Below are positions 52,679-60,477 of a stretch of 64,000 bases of DNA, piece after piece. A program made the position numbers and the translations under genes. Each line of letters opens with the position of its first letter. Within the stretch, counting starts at the first letter, position 1. Location of the stretch: positions 895,501 through 959,500 of the forward strand of contig NZ_CP084758.1 of assembly GCF_020535565.1 (NCBI RefSeq), given 5' to 3'. Source of the DNA: Shinella sp. XGS7. Its GTDB lineage: Bacteria; Pseudomonadota; Gammaproteobacteria; Burkholderiales; Burkholderiaceae_C. Under the pieces are notes generated by a model. It ran no database searches and was not told the DNA's origin. It saw only the letters and a program-made list of their open reading frames with translations.

Positions 52679-52900
52679 TGTGGACAAGTCTGTGGATGGC
52701 ACTTGAACAAGTGCCAGCTTGTCCACAGCGCCGGCAAGCGGCCGGAACTTGTTCCGATTTCTGCACCAGCCTGTCCCGTGGTCGGCTCACAGACTTTGAG
52801 CCCGGCCAAGTCCTTGTGGCGCAAAGCTTTTTGGCGGCTGTCCACAGACGGGGCCGTCCTCTACCAATACGACTAAAGAGATAAGTTAAAAAACAAGGAA
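52679..52900 (+). other. candidate replication origin module 2, paralogous to module 1
   Basis: The array aligns without gaps to module 1: TGTGGATGG at 52691 (TGTGAATAA at 50497), TTGTCCACA at 52719 (TTATCCACA at 50525) and CTGTCCACA at 52838 (TTGTCCACA at 50644). The steps of 28 and 119 bases are identical, and a 14-nt spacer again precedes CTA-CCA-ATA-CGA-CTA (52861-52875) and AT-rich DNA. A further TGTGGACAA lies at 52679. Boxes here are less perfect than in module 1. No gene is seen in the 52661-52989 gap. Confidence 0.65.
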
Positions 52901-52915
52901 GAAATACAGGACATG

Positions 52916-52939
52916 AAAAAGGGAGCCCCGCGGGCTCCC
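52916..52939 (-). terminator. Rho-independent terminator after the SGNH esterase gene
   Basis: GGGAGCCC / GGGCTCCC with a 3-nt loop at 52921-52939, followed leftwards by five T (AAAAA at 52916-52920). It ends leftward transcription from 52990-54123 and would shield module 2 from it. Confidence 0.9.
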
Positions 52940-52989
52940 TGAGCAGGAGGAAGGGCTGACGCCGCTTCCCTGGAAAGTCTGTCCGGGCC

Positions 52990-54123
52990 TTACTTCATCC
53001 AGCCCTTGGCCTTGAGGGCCGTGTTGATGGTCAGGGCGATCTGCTGATGACCCTGGGGCGTGGGGTGGAAGCCGTCCGAGAACAGATAGCTCTTCCACCA
53101 GTCCGCGCCGCCGCTCACGCCGGCCGGCGGGTTGGCCGAGAGGGCCGGCGCCGTGCAGGTGGGGAAGTCATAGGTGGGCAGGCCGTCGCTGCCCACGCCC
53201 TTGATGGGGCAGGCGGGGGTCTTGACGTTGGTGAGACCGAACTGGCTGGGCGTGCTCATCAGCTGGTTGAAGGTGCCGTAGAAGTCGACCACCAGCACCT
53301 TGTCCTCGCCGCTGAACTGCTTGGCCAGCTCGGCATTGAAGGCCTCGATCCAGCTCTTGAACAGGCCCTCGGCCTGGGCGCGGGCCGTGGCGCCGGCCGT
53401 GCCGCCGCCGCTGGCCGCGGCAATGCTGTCCAGCACGGTCTGGAAGCGCGGCGTGTTGGTGATGCCGGGCATGTTCAGCAGGGCTACGCGGCGGGCGCCC
53501 TTGTTCAGGGCCTGGTCCTTGATGCTGCCGGCGAACTTCTGGGCCAGGGCCTGCATATAGGGCGTGCCGATGGCGGCAATGGTGCTGGCGCCGCCAGCCA
53601 GGGCGGTGCTCACCTGGGCCGCGGGCAGCAGGGTGCCCAGCAGGCTGGCGTAGGACGCGCCCTTGTCCTTGCTCACGGCCAGGTAGGCGGTGACGAGGTT
53701 GGCCGCGTCATTGCCGCCGCCGTCGATCACCAGCAGGTCATTGGGCTTGAAGCCATTGGCCGTGATCAGCTGCAGGGGGATGCCGCGCGGGTCGGAGGCA
53801 TTGCTCATATTGATCACGCCCCCGCCCACGGCGAAATTGGTGCAACCCGTCTTGCTGTTGAGCGTGAAGGTGGTGCCGGTGAAGGCGTAATAGCTGCACT
53901 GGCCGCTGATGCCGTAGGCCGCGGCCACGCGCTCGGGATAGGTGCTGGCCTCACCGGTCTGCACGGTGAAGCGGAAGCCGAAGGTGCCGGCATCGGCCAG
54001 GCTGTCGCCAAAGACCTTGACGCTGCTCACGCTGTCGTCGACGGGCACGGCATCGTTGCCGCCGCCGCAGGCGGTGAGGGCCAGCAGGGCCGCGCTCAGC
54101 AGGCTGATCTTGAATTTGTTCAT
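52990..54123 (-). CDS. SGNH/GDSL-family lipoprotein esterase
   Basis: A 377-residue protein. MNKFKISLLSAALLALTACG is a lipoprotein signal with lipobox LTAC. The GDSL block I is VKVFGDSLADAGTF (catalytic Ser), the Asn of block III is in VIDGGGNDAANLV, and block V is SDGFHPTPQGHQ with the catalytic Asp and His. It should hydrolyse esters at the cell surface; substrate unknown. Ends in a strong terminator. Confidence 0.9.
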   Translation of the reverse strand: MNKFKISLLSAALLALTACGGGNDAVPVDDSVSSVKVFGDSLADAGTFGFRFTVQTGEASTYPERVAAAYGISGQCSYYAFTGTTFTLNSKTGCTNFAVGGGVINMSNASDPRGIPLQLITANGFKPNDLLVIDGGGNDAANLVTAYLAVSKDKGASYASLLGTLLPAAQVSTALAGGASTIAAIGTPYMQALAQKFAGSIKDQALNKGARRVALLNMPGITNTPRFQTVLDSIAAASGGGTAGATARAQAEGLFKSWIEAFNAELAKQFSGEDKVLVVDFYGTFNQLMSTPSQFGLTNVKTPACPIKGVGSDGLPTYDFPTCTAPALSANPPAGVSGGADWWKSYLFSDGFHPTPQGHQQIALTINTALKAKGWMK

Positions 54124-54333
54124 GTCTGTCTCCAGTAATCGGCAGCCCGAAAAGCTGTGGGTCGGATTTCCTTCCCGCGGGCGCCCGTGAGCCGACTCTA
54201 GCCAGCCCCCGGGACGACCACGCGGGTGCAAACCCCGGGCTGTTGCGAGCGGCTGACTGCTTTGGAGGGCCACGTCTAGAGTGGCTCGTGGTGTCGCTGA
54301 GGTGACAGCTGCTGCCATGCCACACTCGCGGCC

Positions 54334-54642
54334 ATGGATATCGAGAATCTGCAGCAGCGTCTGCGCGATTTCGCCGCGGCGCGGCAGTGGCAGCCCTATC
54401 AGACGCCCAAGAACCTGGCCATGGCCATGGTGGTGGAGGCGGCCGAGCTGGTGGAGATCTTCCAGTGGCTCACGCCGGAAGAGTCGCAGAACCTGGACGC
54501 CGCCCGGCACGAGCACCTGGGCGAGGAAATCGCCGATGTGCTGCTCTACCTGCTGCAGATCGCCGACCACAGCGGCGTGGACCTGGGTGATGCCGTGGAG
54601 CGCAAGCTGGCCAAGAACGCGCTCAAGTACCCGGCCCCCTGA
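54334..54642 (+). CDS. MazG-like nucleotide pyrophosphohydrolase
   Basis: A 102-residue small MazG-type protein (WQPYQTPKNLAMAMVVEAAE, EIFQWL, EEIADVLLYLLQIADHSGVD) with the acidic metal motifs EAAE and EEIADV. It likely hydrolyses (d)NTPs. It is followed after nine bases by the exonuclease gene, so they probably form a two-gene operon. The 210 bases upstream carry no gene. Confidence 0.9.
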   Translation: MDIENLQQRLRDFAAARQWQPYQTPKNLAMAMVVEAAELVEIFQWLTPEESQNLDAARHEHLGEEIADVLLYLLQIADHSGVDLGDAVERKLAKNALKYPAP

Positions 54643-54651
54643 GCCCCCGCC

Positions 54652-55302
54652 ATGAGCCCGACCATTGCCGTCATCGACTTCGAGACCAGCGGCCTGCCGC
54701 CCCAGGCGGGCGGGCGCGCCACCGAGATTGCCGCCGTGCTGCTGCGCGACGGCGAGATCGTGGACCAGTACCAGAGCCTGATGCGCACGGACGTCTGGGT
54801 GCCGCCCTTCATCGAGCGGCTCACCGGCATCAGCAATGCCATGCTGGCCGAGGCCCCGCCAGCCGCCACCGTGATGCGCGAGGTGGCCGATTTCACCCGC
54901 GGCAGCGCCCTGGTGGCGCACAACGCGAGCTTTGACCGGGGCTTCTGGCGCGCCGAGCATGAGCGCGCCGGTCTGGCCCTGGATCCGCTGCATGAGGAGT
55001 TCGCCTGCACCGTGCTGCTGGCGCGGCGCCTCTACCCCGAGGCACCGGACTGCAAGCTGGGCACCCTGGCGCGCTATCACCGGCTGCCCGACAACGGCCG
55101 CGCTCACCGCGCGCTGGCCGATGCGCGCACCACGGCCCAGCTGCTGCTGCGCATGCAGGCCGATCTGAGCCAGCGCTACGGGGCCGAGCTCGGCCCCCTG
55201 GTGAGCGAGCATGGCCTGCTGGCGCGGCTGCAGCGTGCCAGCCGCACGGCCCTGGGGCGCTGCGTGCGCGATTACGCCCGGCAGCGCCAGGTCGCGATCT
55301 GA
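54652..55302 (+). CDS. DnaQ-like 3'-5' exonuclease
   Basis: A 216-residue DEDD-type exonuclease. Exo I is VIDFETSGLPPQAGG, Exo II is ALVAHNASFDRGFW and the Exo III region is HRALADARTTAQLLLRM, giving the DEDDh pattern with His. It resembles the epsilon subunit of DNA polymerase III but lacks the polymerase-binding region, so it is probably a stand-alone nuclease. Confidence 0.9.
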   Translation: MSPTIAVIDFETSGLPPQAGGRATEIAAVLLRDGEIVDQYQSLMRTDVWVPPFIERLTGISNAMLAEAPPAATVMREVADFTRGSALVAHNASFDRGFWRAEHERAGLALDPLHEEFACTVLLARRLYPEAPDCKLGTLARYHRLPDNGRAHRALADARTTAQLLLRMQADLSQRYGAELGPLVSEHGLLARLQRASRTALGRCVRDYARQRQVAI

Positions 55303-55405
55303 AGCTCTAAAAAATCCTGCTGTCAAGCGCCGGTCCGCGCCGATTTGGCGCGCAAAATCCCGCCCTTGCTTTTTTGCTTTGTCCGAGTTTCTTTCGAGTC
55401 CCCGT

Positions 55406-55924
55406 ATGTCGAGTATCCAGGTTCGTCCGGCCACACTGCGTGATGCCAAGGTTATCGCCGAGATCCATGTCGCAGCCTGGCAGGACGCGTACCGGGGCTT
55501 GCTGCCCGATGCCACGCTGGATGCCCTCTCGGTGCAGAAGCGCCAGGCGTTCTGGCGCGAAGCCATCGATCTGTGCGAGCCCCAGGTGATGGTGGCCCAC
55601 CTCGATAACGAGGTCATGGGCTTTGTCGGTTTCGACCGTTCCCGCGACAAGGGCACGCCCTCCACCACCGGTGAGATCTGGGCGCTCTACGCCAACCCGG
55701 TGCATTGGGACAAGGGTGTGGGCCTGGCCCTGTGGGACGCCGCCCGCGACGGTCTGCAGGAAGAGGGCTGCACCAAGGTCACGCTGTGGACCTATCTGCG
55801 CAATGAGCGCGGCCTGCGCTTCTTCGAGCTGGCGGGCTTCAAGCGTGAGCTGGGCAGTGCCAAGACCACCGAGGTGGGCGGCACGCGCGTCGAGGAACTG
55901 CGTCTGCAGCGTTCCCTGGTCTGA
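55406..55924 (+). CDS. GNAT-family N-acetyltransferase
   Basis: A 172-residue acetyltransferase from MSSIQVRPATLRDAKVIAEI. The acetyl-CoA motif is weak-form (WALYANPVHWDKGVGLALWD), followed by LWTYLRNERGLRFFELAGFK. The substrate is unknown. Confidence 0.88.
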   Translation: MSSIQVRPATLRDAKVIAEIHVAAWQDAYRGLLPDATLDALSVQKRQAFWREAIDLCEPQVMVAHLDNEVMGFVGFDRSRDKGTPSTTGEIWALYANPVHWDKGVGLALWDAARDGLQEEGCTKVTLWTYLRNERGLRFFELAGFKRELGSAKTTEVGGTRVEELRLQRSLV

Positions 55925-55959
55925 GCCTCCGGGCTCAGCCGCTTGCATTCAGCCTTGCC

Positions 55960-56358
55960 ATGACCGCGCCCGCCGCCGAGGCCGTGCTCGCCAAGATCAC
56001 CTCCAAGAACCAGCTCACCCTGCCCAAGAGCGTCACCCAGGCGCTGGGGCCGGTGCAGTACTTCGAGGTGCAGGCGCGGGCCGGCCAGATCATCCTGACC
56101 CCGGTACGCATCCAGCGCGGTGACGCGCTGCGGGCCAAGCTGGCCGAACTGGCGCTGGACGAGGCCGCCATTGCGGCCGCCCTGGACTTTGCGGCCCAGG
56201 CGCTGGAGCCCGAGGCCCCGGCTTCCCAGCCCAAGCCCAAGACGGCCGCGCCGCGCAAGCCGGTGGCCAGGAAGACGGCATCAGCCGCTCAGCCTGCCAA
56301 GCCTTCCAAGGCGCCCAGTTCCCGCAAGCCGGCTGCGCGCAAGGCCGCCGCGCGGTGA
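55960..56358 (+). CDS. AbrB/SpoVT-like DNA-binding protein with Lys/Ala/Pro-rich tail
   Basis: A 132-residue protein. Residues 8-55 form an AbrB-type swapped-hairpin domain (LAKITSKNQLTLPKSVTQAL). The C-terminal half is a histone-H1-like basic tail (PKPKTAAPRKPVARKTASAA and similar), uncommon in antitoxins. It overlaps the PIN-like gene start by four bases, as in toxin-antitoxin operons. Confidence 0.8.
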   Translation: MTAPAAEAVLAKITSKNQLTLPKSVTQALGPVQYFEVQARAGQIILTPVRIQRGDALRAKLAELALDEAAIAAALDFAAQALEPEAPASQPKPKTAAPRKPVARKTASAAQPAKPSKAPSSRKPAARKAAAR

Positions 56359-56801
56359 GCCGCCGCCGCCCGGCCGCGGCCCCGCGGGTGGTCTTCGAGA
56401 CCGCCGTCTTGCTGCGTGCCCTGCTGGGCTCCACCCACATGGCCCAGGGCCTGCGGCAAGCCTGGCAAGGCGGTGCCTGCCAGGCCCTGGTGGATGCCGG
56501 ATCGGCGCGTGCCCTGATGCTGGCCCTGGGGGCTCCTGCCCTGGGCCTGAGTGCCGCTCAGCAGCAAGAGCTGCTGGCCGACTTCCTGCCTTACGCCCTG
56601 GTGGTGCCCGAAGCGGAGGCTGCGAGCCGGCCGCGCCAAAGCCTGCCCGCACTGTCCAGGCAAGCCCTGACCCTCGCCCGTCAGGCGCGGGCGCATTGGC
56701 TGGTGAGCGACTGCGCCGAATTGCGCACCCATTTCGCGTGCACCCGCATCGCGCGGCCGCTGGAACTCGTGGACAGCGAGAAATTCTTGACGCGGCTCTG
56801 A
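56355..56801 (+). CDS. PIN-domain-like protein, degenerate active site
   Basis: A 148-residue protein starting with a GTG that overlaps the AbrB-like stop. The fold opens with RVVFETAVLLRALLG, where PIN toxins have an Asp (LDTN-type); here it is Glu. The third acidic site is WLVSDCAELRTHF. This suggests a toxin partner that may have lost RNase activity. PIN identity rests on the fold pattern and operon context. Confidence 0.6.
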   Translation: MSRRRPAAAPRVVFETAVLLRALLGSTHMAQGLRQAWQGGACQALVDAGSARALMLALGAPALGLSAAQQQELLADFLPYALVVPEAEAASRPRQSLPALSRQALTLARQARAHWLVSDCAELRTHFACTRIARPLELVDSEKFLTRL

Positions 56802-56862
56802 GTAAACCCTGGCGCCGAGACGGAACGCGCTCTGCTAGATTGCGCGCGCTGCCCGCCTCATC

Positions 56863-57078
56863 ATGAACAGTTTCGATCGTTCCGTCTCCACCGGCATGTG
56901 GCGCGTCGTCTTCTACGAGCGCCGCGGCTACCGCATCCATATGGATCGCACCGGACCCTGGCTGCCCAACAAGGGCCTGGCCCAGCAATGGGCCAACTGG
57001 TTTGGTCAGCTGGGCTATCACGTGGCCCTGCAGGATCAGATGGGGGGCATGGAACGTCTGAGCCCCGGCCTGCCCTGA
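56863..57078 (+). CDS. conserved small hypothetical protein
   Basis: A 71-residue protein (VFYERRGYRIHMDRTGPWLP, ANWFGQLGYHVALQDQMGGM) of unknown function. It reads as well-folded, aromatic-rich sequence in keeping with a real gene. No signal peptide or membrane helix. A preceding ATG and spacing look normal. Confidence 0.65.
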   Translation: MNSFDRSVSTGMWRVVFYERRGYRIHMDRTGPWLPNKGLAQQWANWFGQLGYHVALQDQMGGMERLSPGLP

Positions 57079-57123
57079 GCTAGCGCAGAGGGAGGGGCAA
57101 GACCCGACCCTTTCGCCATCGTC

Positions 57124-58257
57124 TCAGTGCGCATGGTGGGCCGCGTGGGCCCGGTAGCCGCCGCGGTCCAGGGCCCAGCCCTCGGTGGCTCGCGGCTGGG
57201 CATGACGCTCCACATGCACGGGACACAGGCGCTTGGCGGCCGCACGCTGCACCAGCTGCTCGGCCTGGGCGGCGCTGAGCTGCAGGGCGAAGCGGGTCCA
57301 GCGCTTCATCACCAGGGGCTGACTCCAGGCGTCTTCCAAGGCCCAGCGGATCTGCTGGGGCTCGGTGAGGGTGCCACGGCCCAGCTGCAGCACGCGTGGC
57401 GCCAGGGCCAGCACAAAGCGGTTGAAGTCGGCCCGCAGGGCATCGCCGGGCAGCAGGGCCTCCAGCCGCGCCAGGCGAGCGTTCCAGCCCGGCGTGGCCA
57501 GCTGGCGTGTCAGCAGAGCCTGCAGGGCCTGGATGGGGTTGAGCAGGCGCAGACGATTGGGCGGCAGCACATGCAGGGGAATCTGGGCGGCTTCCTCATG
57601 CGGCAGCTCGGTGACGAAGCTGCACAGCACGGCCACGCGCTGCCACTGGGCGGCATCCAGACCCGCCACGCTGCGGATCGGCCCCTGGGCCAGGCTGCGG
57701 GCCAGCTCGCTGGCGCTGGCCCAGCCATGGCGGGCCTTGGCCGCATTGGCGCCGGGGCTCATCACGGCCAAGTTGCCGGCGGCATAGCCGGCGTCGTCCC
57801 GCACCCGGTCCACCGAGATCTGCTCGCCCAGGGCGCAGCGCAGGATGGGGCAGTGGCTCACGCCCAGCAGCTGTTGCAGGTGGTTGGGGGTGAGCTCCAC
57901 CTCTTCGAAGGCGCGGCCGCGCTGCCAGGCGTGCAGGCGCAGATCCAGCCAGAGCCGGGTGGCGCGCGAGGGGCGGGGGGCGTGGCGGCGACCGAAGGTG
58001 GCCATGCCGGCCTGCCAGCCCTGCAGCAGGGGCGACTGATGCGAGAGATGGGCCACCGGCGGCGTCAGGCCATGGCGGGCATGGTCGAAACCCAGCTCGA
58101 AGCCCAGATCGTTGCTGCAGCGCGCCATGGCCGGGCCGGGCTCGGGGGCCGGGGCGGCGACGGGTGTTTCCGTCACAAAGCCCGCCAGCTCCAGCTGGGC
58201 GGCGGAGACGGGGCTGCCCTGCGGGGCGATGGAAGCGGCTGCTGCGATCTGTGCCAT
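57124..58257 (-). CDS. uncharacterised protein with endonuclease-VII-like HNH segment
   Basis: A 377-residue protein. SHCPILRCALGEQISVDRVR followed by DDAGYAAGNLAVMSPGANAA resembles the recombination-endonuclease-VII/HNH core (a CP motif, then DR..x-GY..GN..V.S..AN). The helical remainder matches nothing I recognise, and the HNH residues look partly degenerate. It is divergent from a WYL-domain regulator with a palindromic operator between, so it is probably that regulator's target. Nuclease activity is inferred only. Confidence 0.6.
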   Translation of the reverse strand: MAQIAAAASIAPQGSPVSAAQLELAGFVTETPVAAPAPEPGPAMARCSNDLGFELGFDHARHGLTPPVAHLSHQSPLLQGWQAGMATFGRRHAPRPSRATRLWLDLRLHAWQRGRAFEEVELTPNHLQQLLGVSHCPILRCALGEQISVDRVRDDAGYAAGNLAVMSPGANAAKARHGWASASELARSLAQGPIRSVAGLDAAQWQRVAVLCSFVTELPHEEAAQIPLHVLPPNRLRLLNPIQALQALLTRQLATPGWNARLARLEALLPGDALRADFNRFVLALAPRVLQLGRGTLTEPQQIRWALEDAWSQPLVMKRWTRFALQLSAAQAEQLVQRAAAKRLCPVHVERHAQPRATEGWALDRGGYRAHAAHHAH

Positions 58258-58291
58258 GGTGTGCTCCTGTTGATGTGGCACAGTCTGCGCC

Positions 58292-58320
58292 GTAGGTGGC
58301 TCACTGGATGAGCTACCTAC
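58292..58320. promoter_or_regulatory. 29-bp palindromic operator between the endonuclease-like and WYL genes
   Basis: GTAGGT (58292-58297) and ACCTAC (58315-58320) form the outer arms and GCTC (58299-58302) and GAGC (58310-58313) the inner arms, with a 7-nt centre. The symmetry is exact, matching a dimeric regulator site. It is the natural target of the WYL protein. Confidence 0.75.
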
Positions 58321-58380
58321 CGAGGCCAGCACAAGCCGCGCAGGCTACTGACAAATTTGGACAGGAGGGCCCATCCCGCC

Positions 58381-59376
58381 ATGGACCGCACCGAGCGCTT
58401 CTACAAGATCGAGATGCTGATACGCGGGCAGGAGTGCGTCAGCTTCGCCACCCTGCTGCAGGCCCTGGAGGTGTCGCCGGCCACGCTCAAGCGTGATCTG
58501 CAGTACCTGCGCGAGCGCCTGGGGGCGCCCATCGAGTACGACGCCCTGGCCAATGGCTACCGCTTCGGCCAGCAGTGGCGCGGCCAGCAGCATGAGCTGC
58601 CGGGGGTCTGGTTCAGCGAGAAGGAGCTGCATGCCCTGCTGACCATGCACCAGCTGCTCTCCGGTCTGGATGAGAACGGCTTGCTGAGCCGGCATCTGCA
58701 GCCCATGTTCGACAAGCTCAGCAGCATGCTGGGCACCGATGCACAGGAGGCCCAGCAGATCACGCGCCGGGTGAAGTTGATCAGCACCGCCCGGCGGCGG
58801 GTGGCCAGCGAGTTTTTCGAGACCGTGGGCAGCGCCGTGGTGCAGAGGCGGCGTCTGCACATCGTCTACCGCAAGCGCGGCGGGGGTGGGGCGCAGGCCT
58901 CGGAGCGCGAGATCTCGCCCCAGCGCCTGGTGCACTACCGCAACACCTGGTACCTGGATGCCTGGTGCCACCGCAGCGAGGGCTGGCGCCGCTTTGCGCT
59001 GGACGCCATGGAGCAGGCCCGGCTGCTGGACACGCCGGCCCAGGCGGCCGATCTGGCGGCCCTGGAGGCCGAGCTGGACCAGGGCTACGGCATCTTTGCC
59101 GCGAGCGGCGGACCGGTGCAGCAGGCCAGGCTGGTGTTCAGCGCCGAGGCGGCGCAATGGGTGTCGCGCGAGGAATGGCACCCGGCCCAGCGCAGCCGCT
59201 GGCGGGAAGACGGGCGCTGGGAGCTGGTCCTGCCCTATGGAGAACCCACCGAGCTGCTGATGGATCTGCTGCGCCACGCCGGCCAAGTGCAGGTGCTGGA
59301 GCCGCCCGCGCTGCGCGAGGCCTTTGCACAGCGCCTGCGCGAGGCCGTGGCGCGGCTGGATGCCCCGGCTGCCTAA
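58381..59376 (+). CDS. WYL-domain transcriptional regulator
   Basis: A 331-residue regulator. The N-terminal winged HTH (VSFATLLQALEVSPATLKRDLQYLRERLGAPI) is DeoR-like. The WYL domain follows (VGSAVVQRRRLHIVYRKRGG, SPQRLVHYRNTWYLDAWCHR). WYL regulators sense nucleic acids or nucleotides and often control defence genes. The start ATG 58381 follows the palindrome at 58292-58320 by 60 bases. Confidence 0.92.
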   Translation: MDRTERFYKIEMLIRGQECVSFATLLQALEVSPATLKRDLQYLRERLGAPIEYDALANGYRFGQQWRGQQHELPGVWFSEKELHALLTMHQLLSGLDENGLLSRHLQPMFDKLSSMLGTDAQEAQQITRRVKLISTARRRVASEFFETVGSAVVQRRRLHIVYRKRGGGGAQASEREISPQRLVHYRNTWYLDAWCHRSEGWRRFALDAMEQARLLDTPAQAADLAALEAELDQGYGIFAASGGPVQQARLVFSAEAAQWVSREEWHPAQRSRWREDGRWELVLPYGEPTELLMDLLRHAGQVQVLEPPALREAFAQRLREAVARLDAPAA

Positions 59377-59388
59377 GCCGGGCGAGGT

Positions 59389-59982
59389 TCAGTCCCCGGT
59401 CTGATCCTGCGCCTGCTGGCGCTGCAGGCGTTCGCTGTGCCAGTAGACATCGTCCCCACCCTTGCCATCGAGATTGGCGCGGTTGAGCACGCGCGCCAGT
59501 ACGAAAAGCAGGTCGGAAAGGCGGTTCAGGTACTGGCGCGGCGCGGCATTGATGGACTCCTGCGCGGCCAGGGTGACCACGGCGCGCTCGGCGCGGCGGG
59601 CCACGGTGCGGCAGACATGGGCGATGGCAGCGCTGCGGGTGCCGGCGGGCAGGATGAACTCGGCCAGGCGGGGCAGGGCGGCGTTGTGGTCGGCCAGGGC
59701 CTGGTCCAGGCGCAGCACGGCGTCGTCCTTGAGCAGGCTGTAGCCGGGCATGCAGAGTTCGCCGCCCAGATTGAAGAGCTCGTGCTGGATGGTGATCAGC
59801 AGCTCGCGCACGTCCTCGGGCAGGGGCTCGGCCAGCAGCACGCCGATCTGGGAATTGAGTTCATCCACATCGCCCATGGCCATCACACGCAGATGGTCCT
59901 TGGGCACGCGGCTGCCATCACCGAGGCCGGTGCTGCCGTCGTCACCGGTGCGGGTTGCGATCTGGGAAAGTCGGTTGGCCAT
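59389..59982 (-). CDS. PduO-type cob(I)alamin adenosyltransferase
   Basis: A 197-residue ATP:cob(I)alamin adenosyltransferase from MANRLSQIATRTGDDGSTGLG, containing the TRTGDDGSTGLGDGSR signature and RAERAVVTLAAQESINAAPRQYLNRLSDLLFVLAR. It makes adenosylcobalamin for B12-dependent enzymes. Convergent with the WYL gene. Confidence 0.95.
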   Translation of the reverse strand: MANRLSQIATRTGDDGSTGLGDGSRVPKDHLRVMAMGDVDELNSQIGVLLAEPLPEDVRELLITIQHELFNLGGELCMPGYSLLKDDAVLRLDQALADHNAALPRLAEFILPAGTRSAAIAHVCRTVARRAERAVVTLAAQESINAAPRQYLNRLSDLLFVLARVLNRANLDGKGGDDVYWHSERLQRQQAQDQTGD

Positions 59983-60059
59983 GGGCGGCTGAGCGGGAAT
60001 TGAGAAAACCCGCATCTTGCCGCAGAACCCGGACCGGCCGTCGGGGCCGGTCTTGCGCC

Positions 60060-60314
60060 TCAGCCGCGGCGGCCGCGCCGGTGGAAGGCCGGGCGGGCGT
60101 GCGCCGGGTCCTGGGCCTGCAAGCGGCGCAGCCGGGCCAGGCCATAGGGGCCGTGGGCATGCGGGTCATGATGGAGCTCAGCGGTCTGGCGGCCGGGCTG
60201 TTCGCCCAGATGCAGCCATTCGCGCCAGAGCTGGCTCAGCGAATCAAGGCGCAGGGCGCTCACGATGAGCAGCACCAGCAGCAGCAGGAGCAAGAGGGTG
60301 GCGGTATCGGACAT
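60060..60314 (-). CDS. small single-pass membrane protein
   Basis: An 84-residue protein from ATG 60314 (MSDTATLLLLLLLVLLIVSA) with one N-terminal helix and a His/Arg-rich tail. An in-frame ATG at 60344 would add ten residues. I do not recognise a family. Codon use is normal. Confidence 0.55.
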   Translation of the reverse strand: MSDTATLLLLLLLVLLIVSALRLDSLSQLWREWLHLGEQPGRQTAELHHDPHAHGPYGLARLRRLQAQDPAHARPAFHRRGRRG

Positions 60315-60432
60315 GGCCTGGCTCTCCTTGTACCGAAAGGGCATTCACCGGATCGGGATGCCTGCCGTGATGGTGGCACCGGAGCGAGCGGCCTGCAAGC
60401 CGGCACACGCGGGTGGCACTTGCCCCAGCGCA

Positions 60433-60459
60433 AGAAAAAGCCCCGCCGAGGCGGGGCTT
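60433..60459 (-). terminator. Rho-independent terminator after fadL-like gene
   Basis: GCCCCGCC / GGCGGGGC (60440-60457) with A5 at 60435-60439, giving leftward T5. It closes the FadL-family gene. Confidence 0.85.
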
Positions 60460-60477
60460 GTGCGGGACGCAGTTCGA

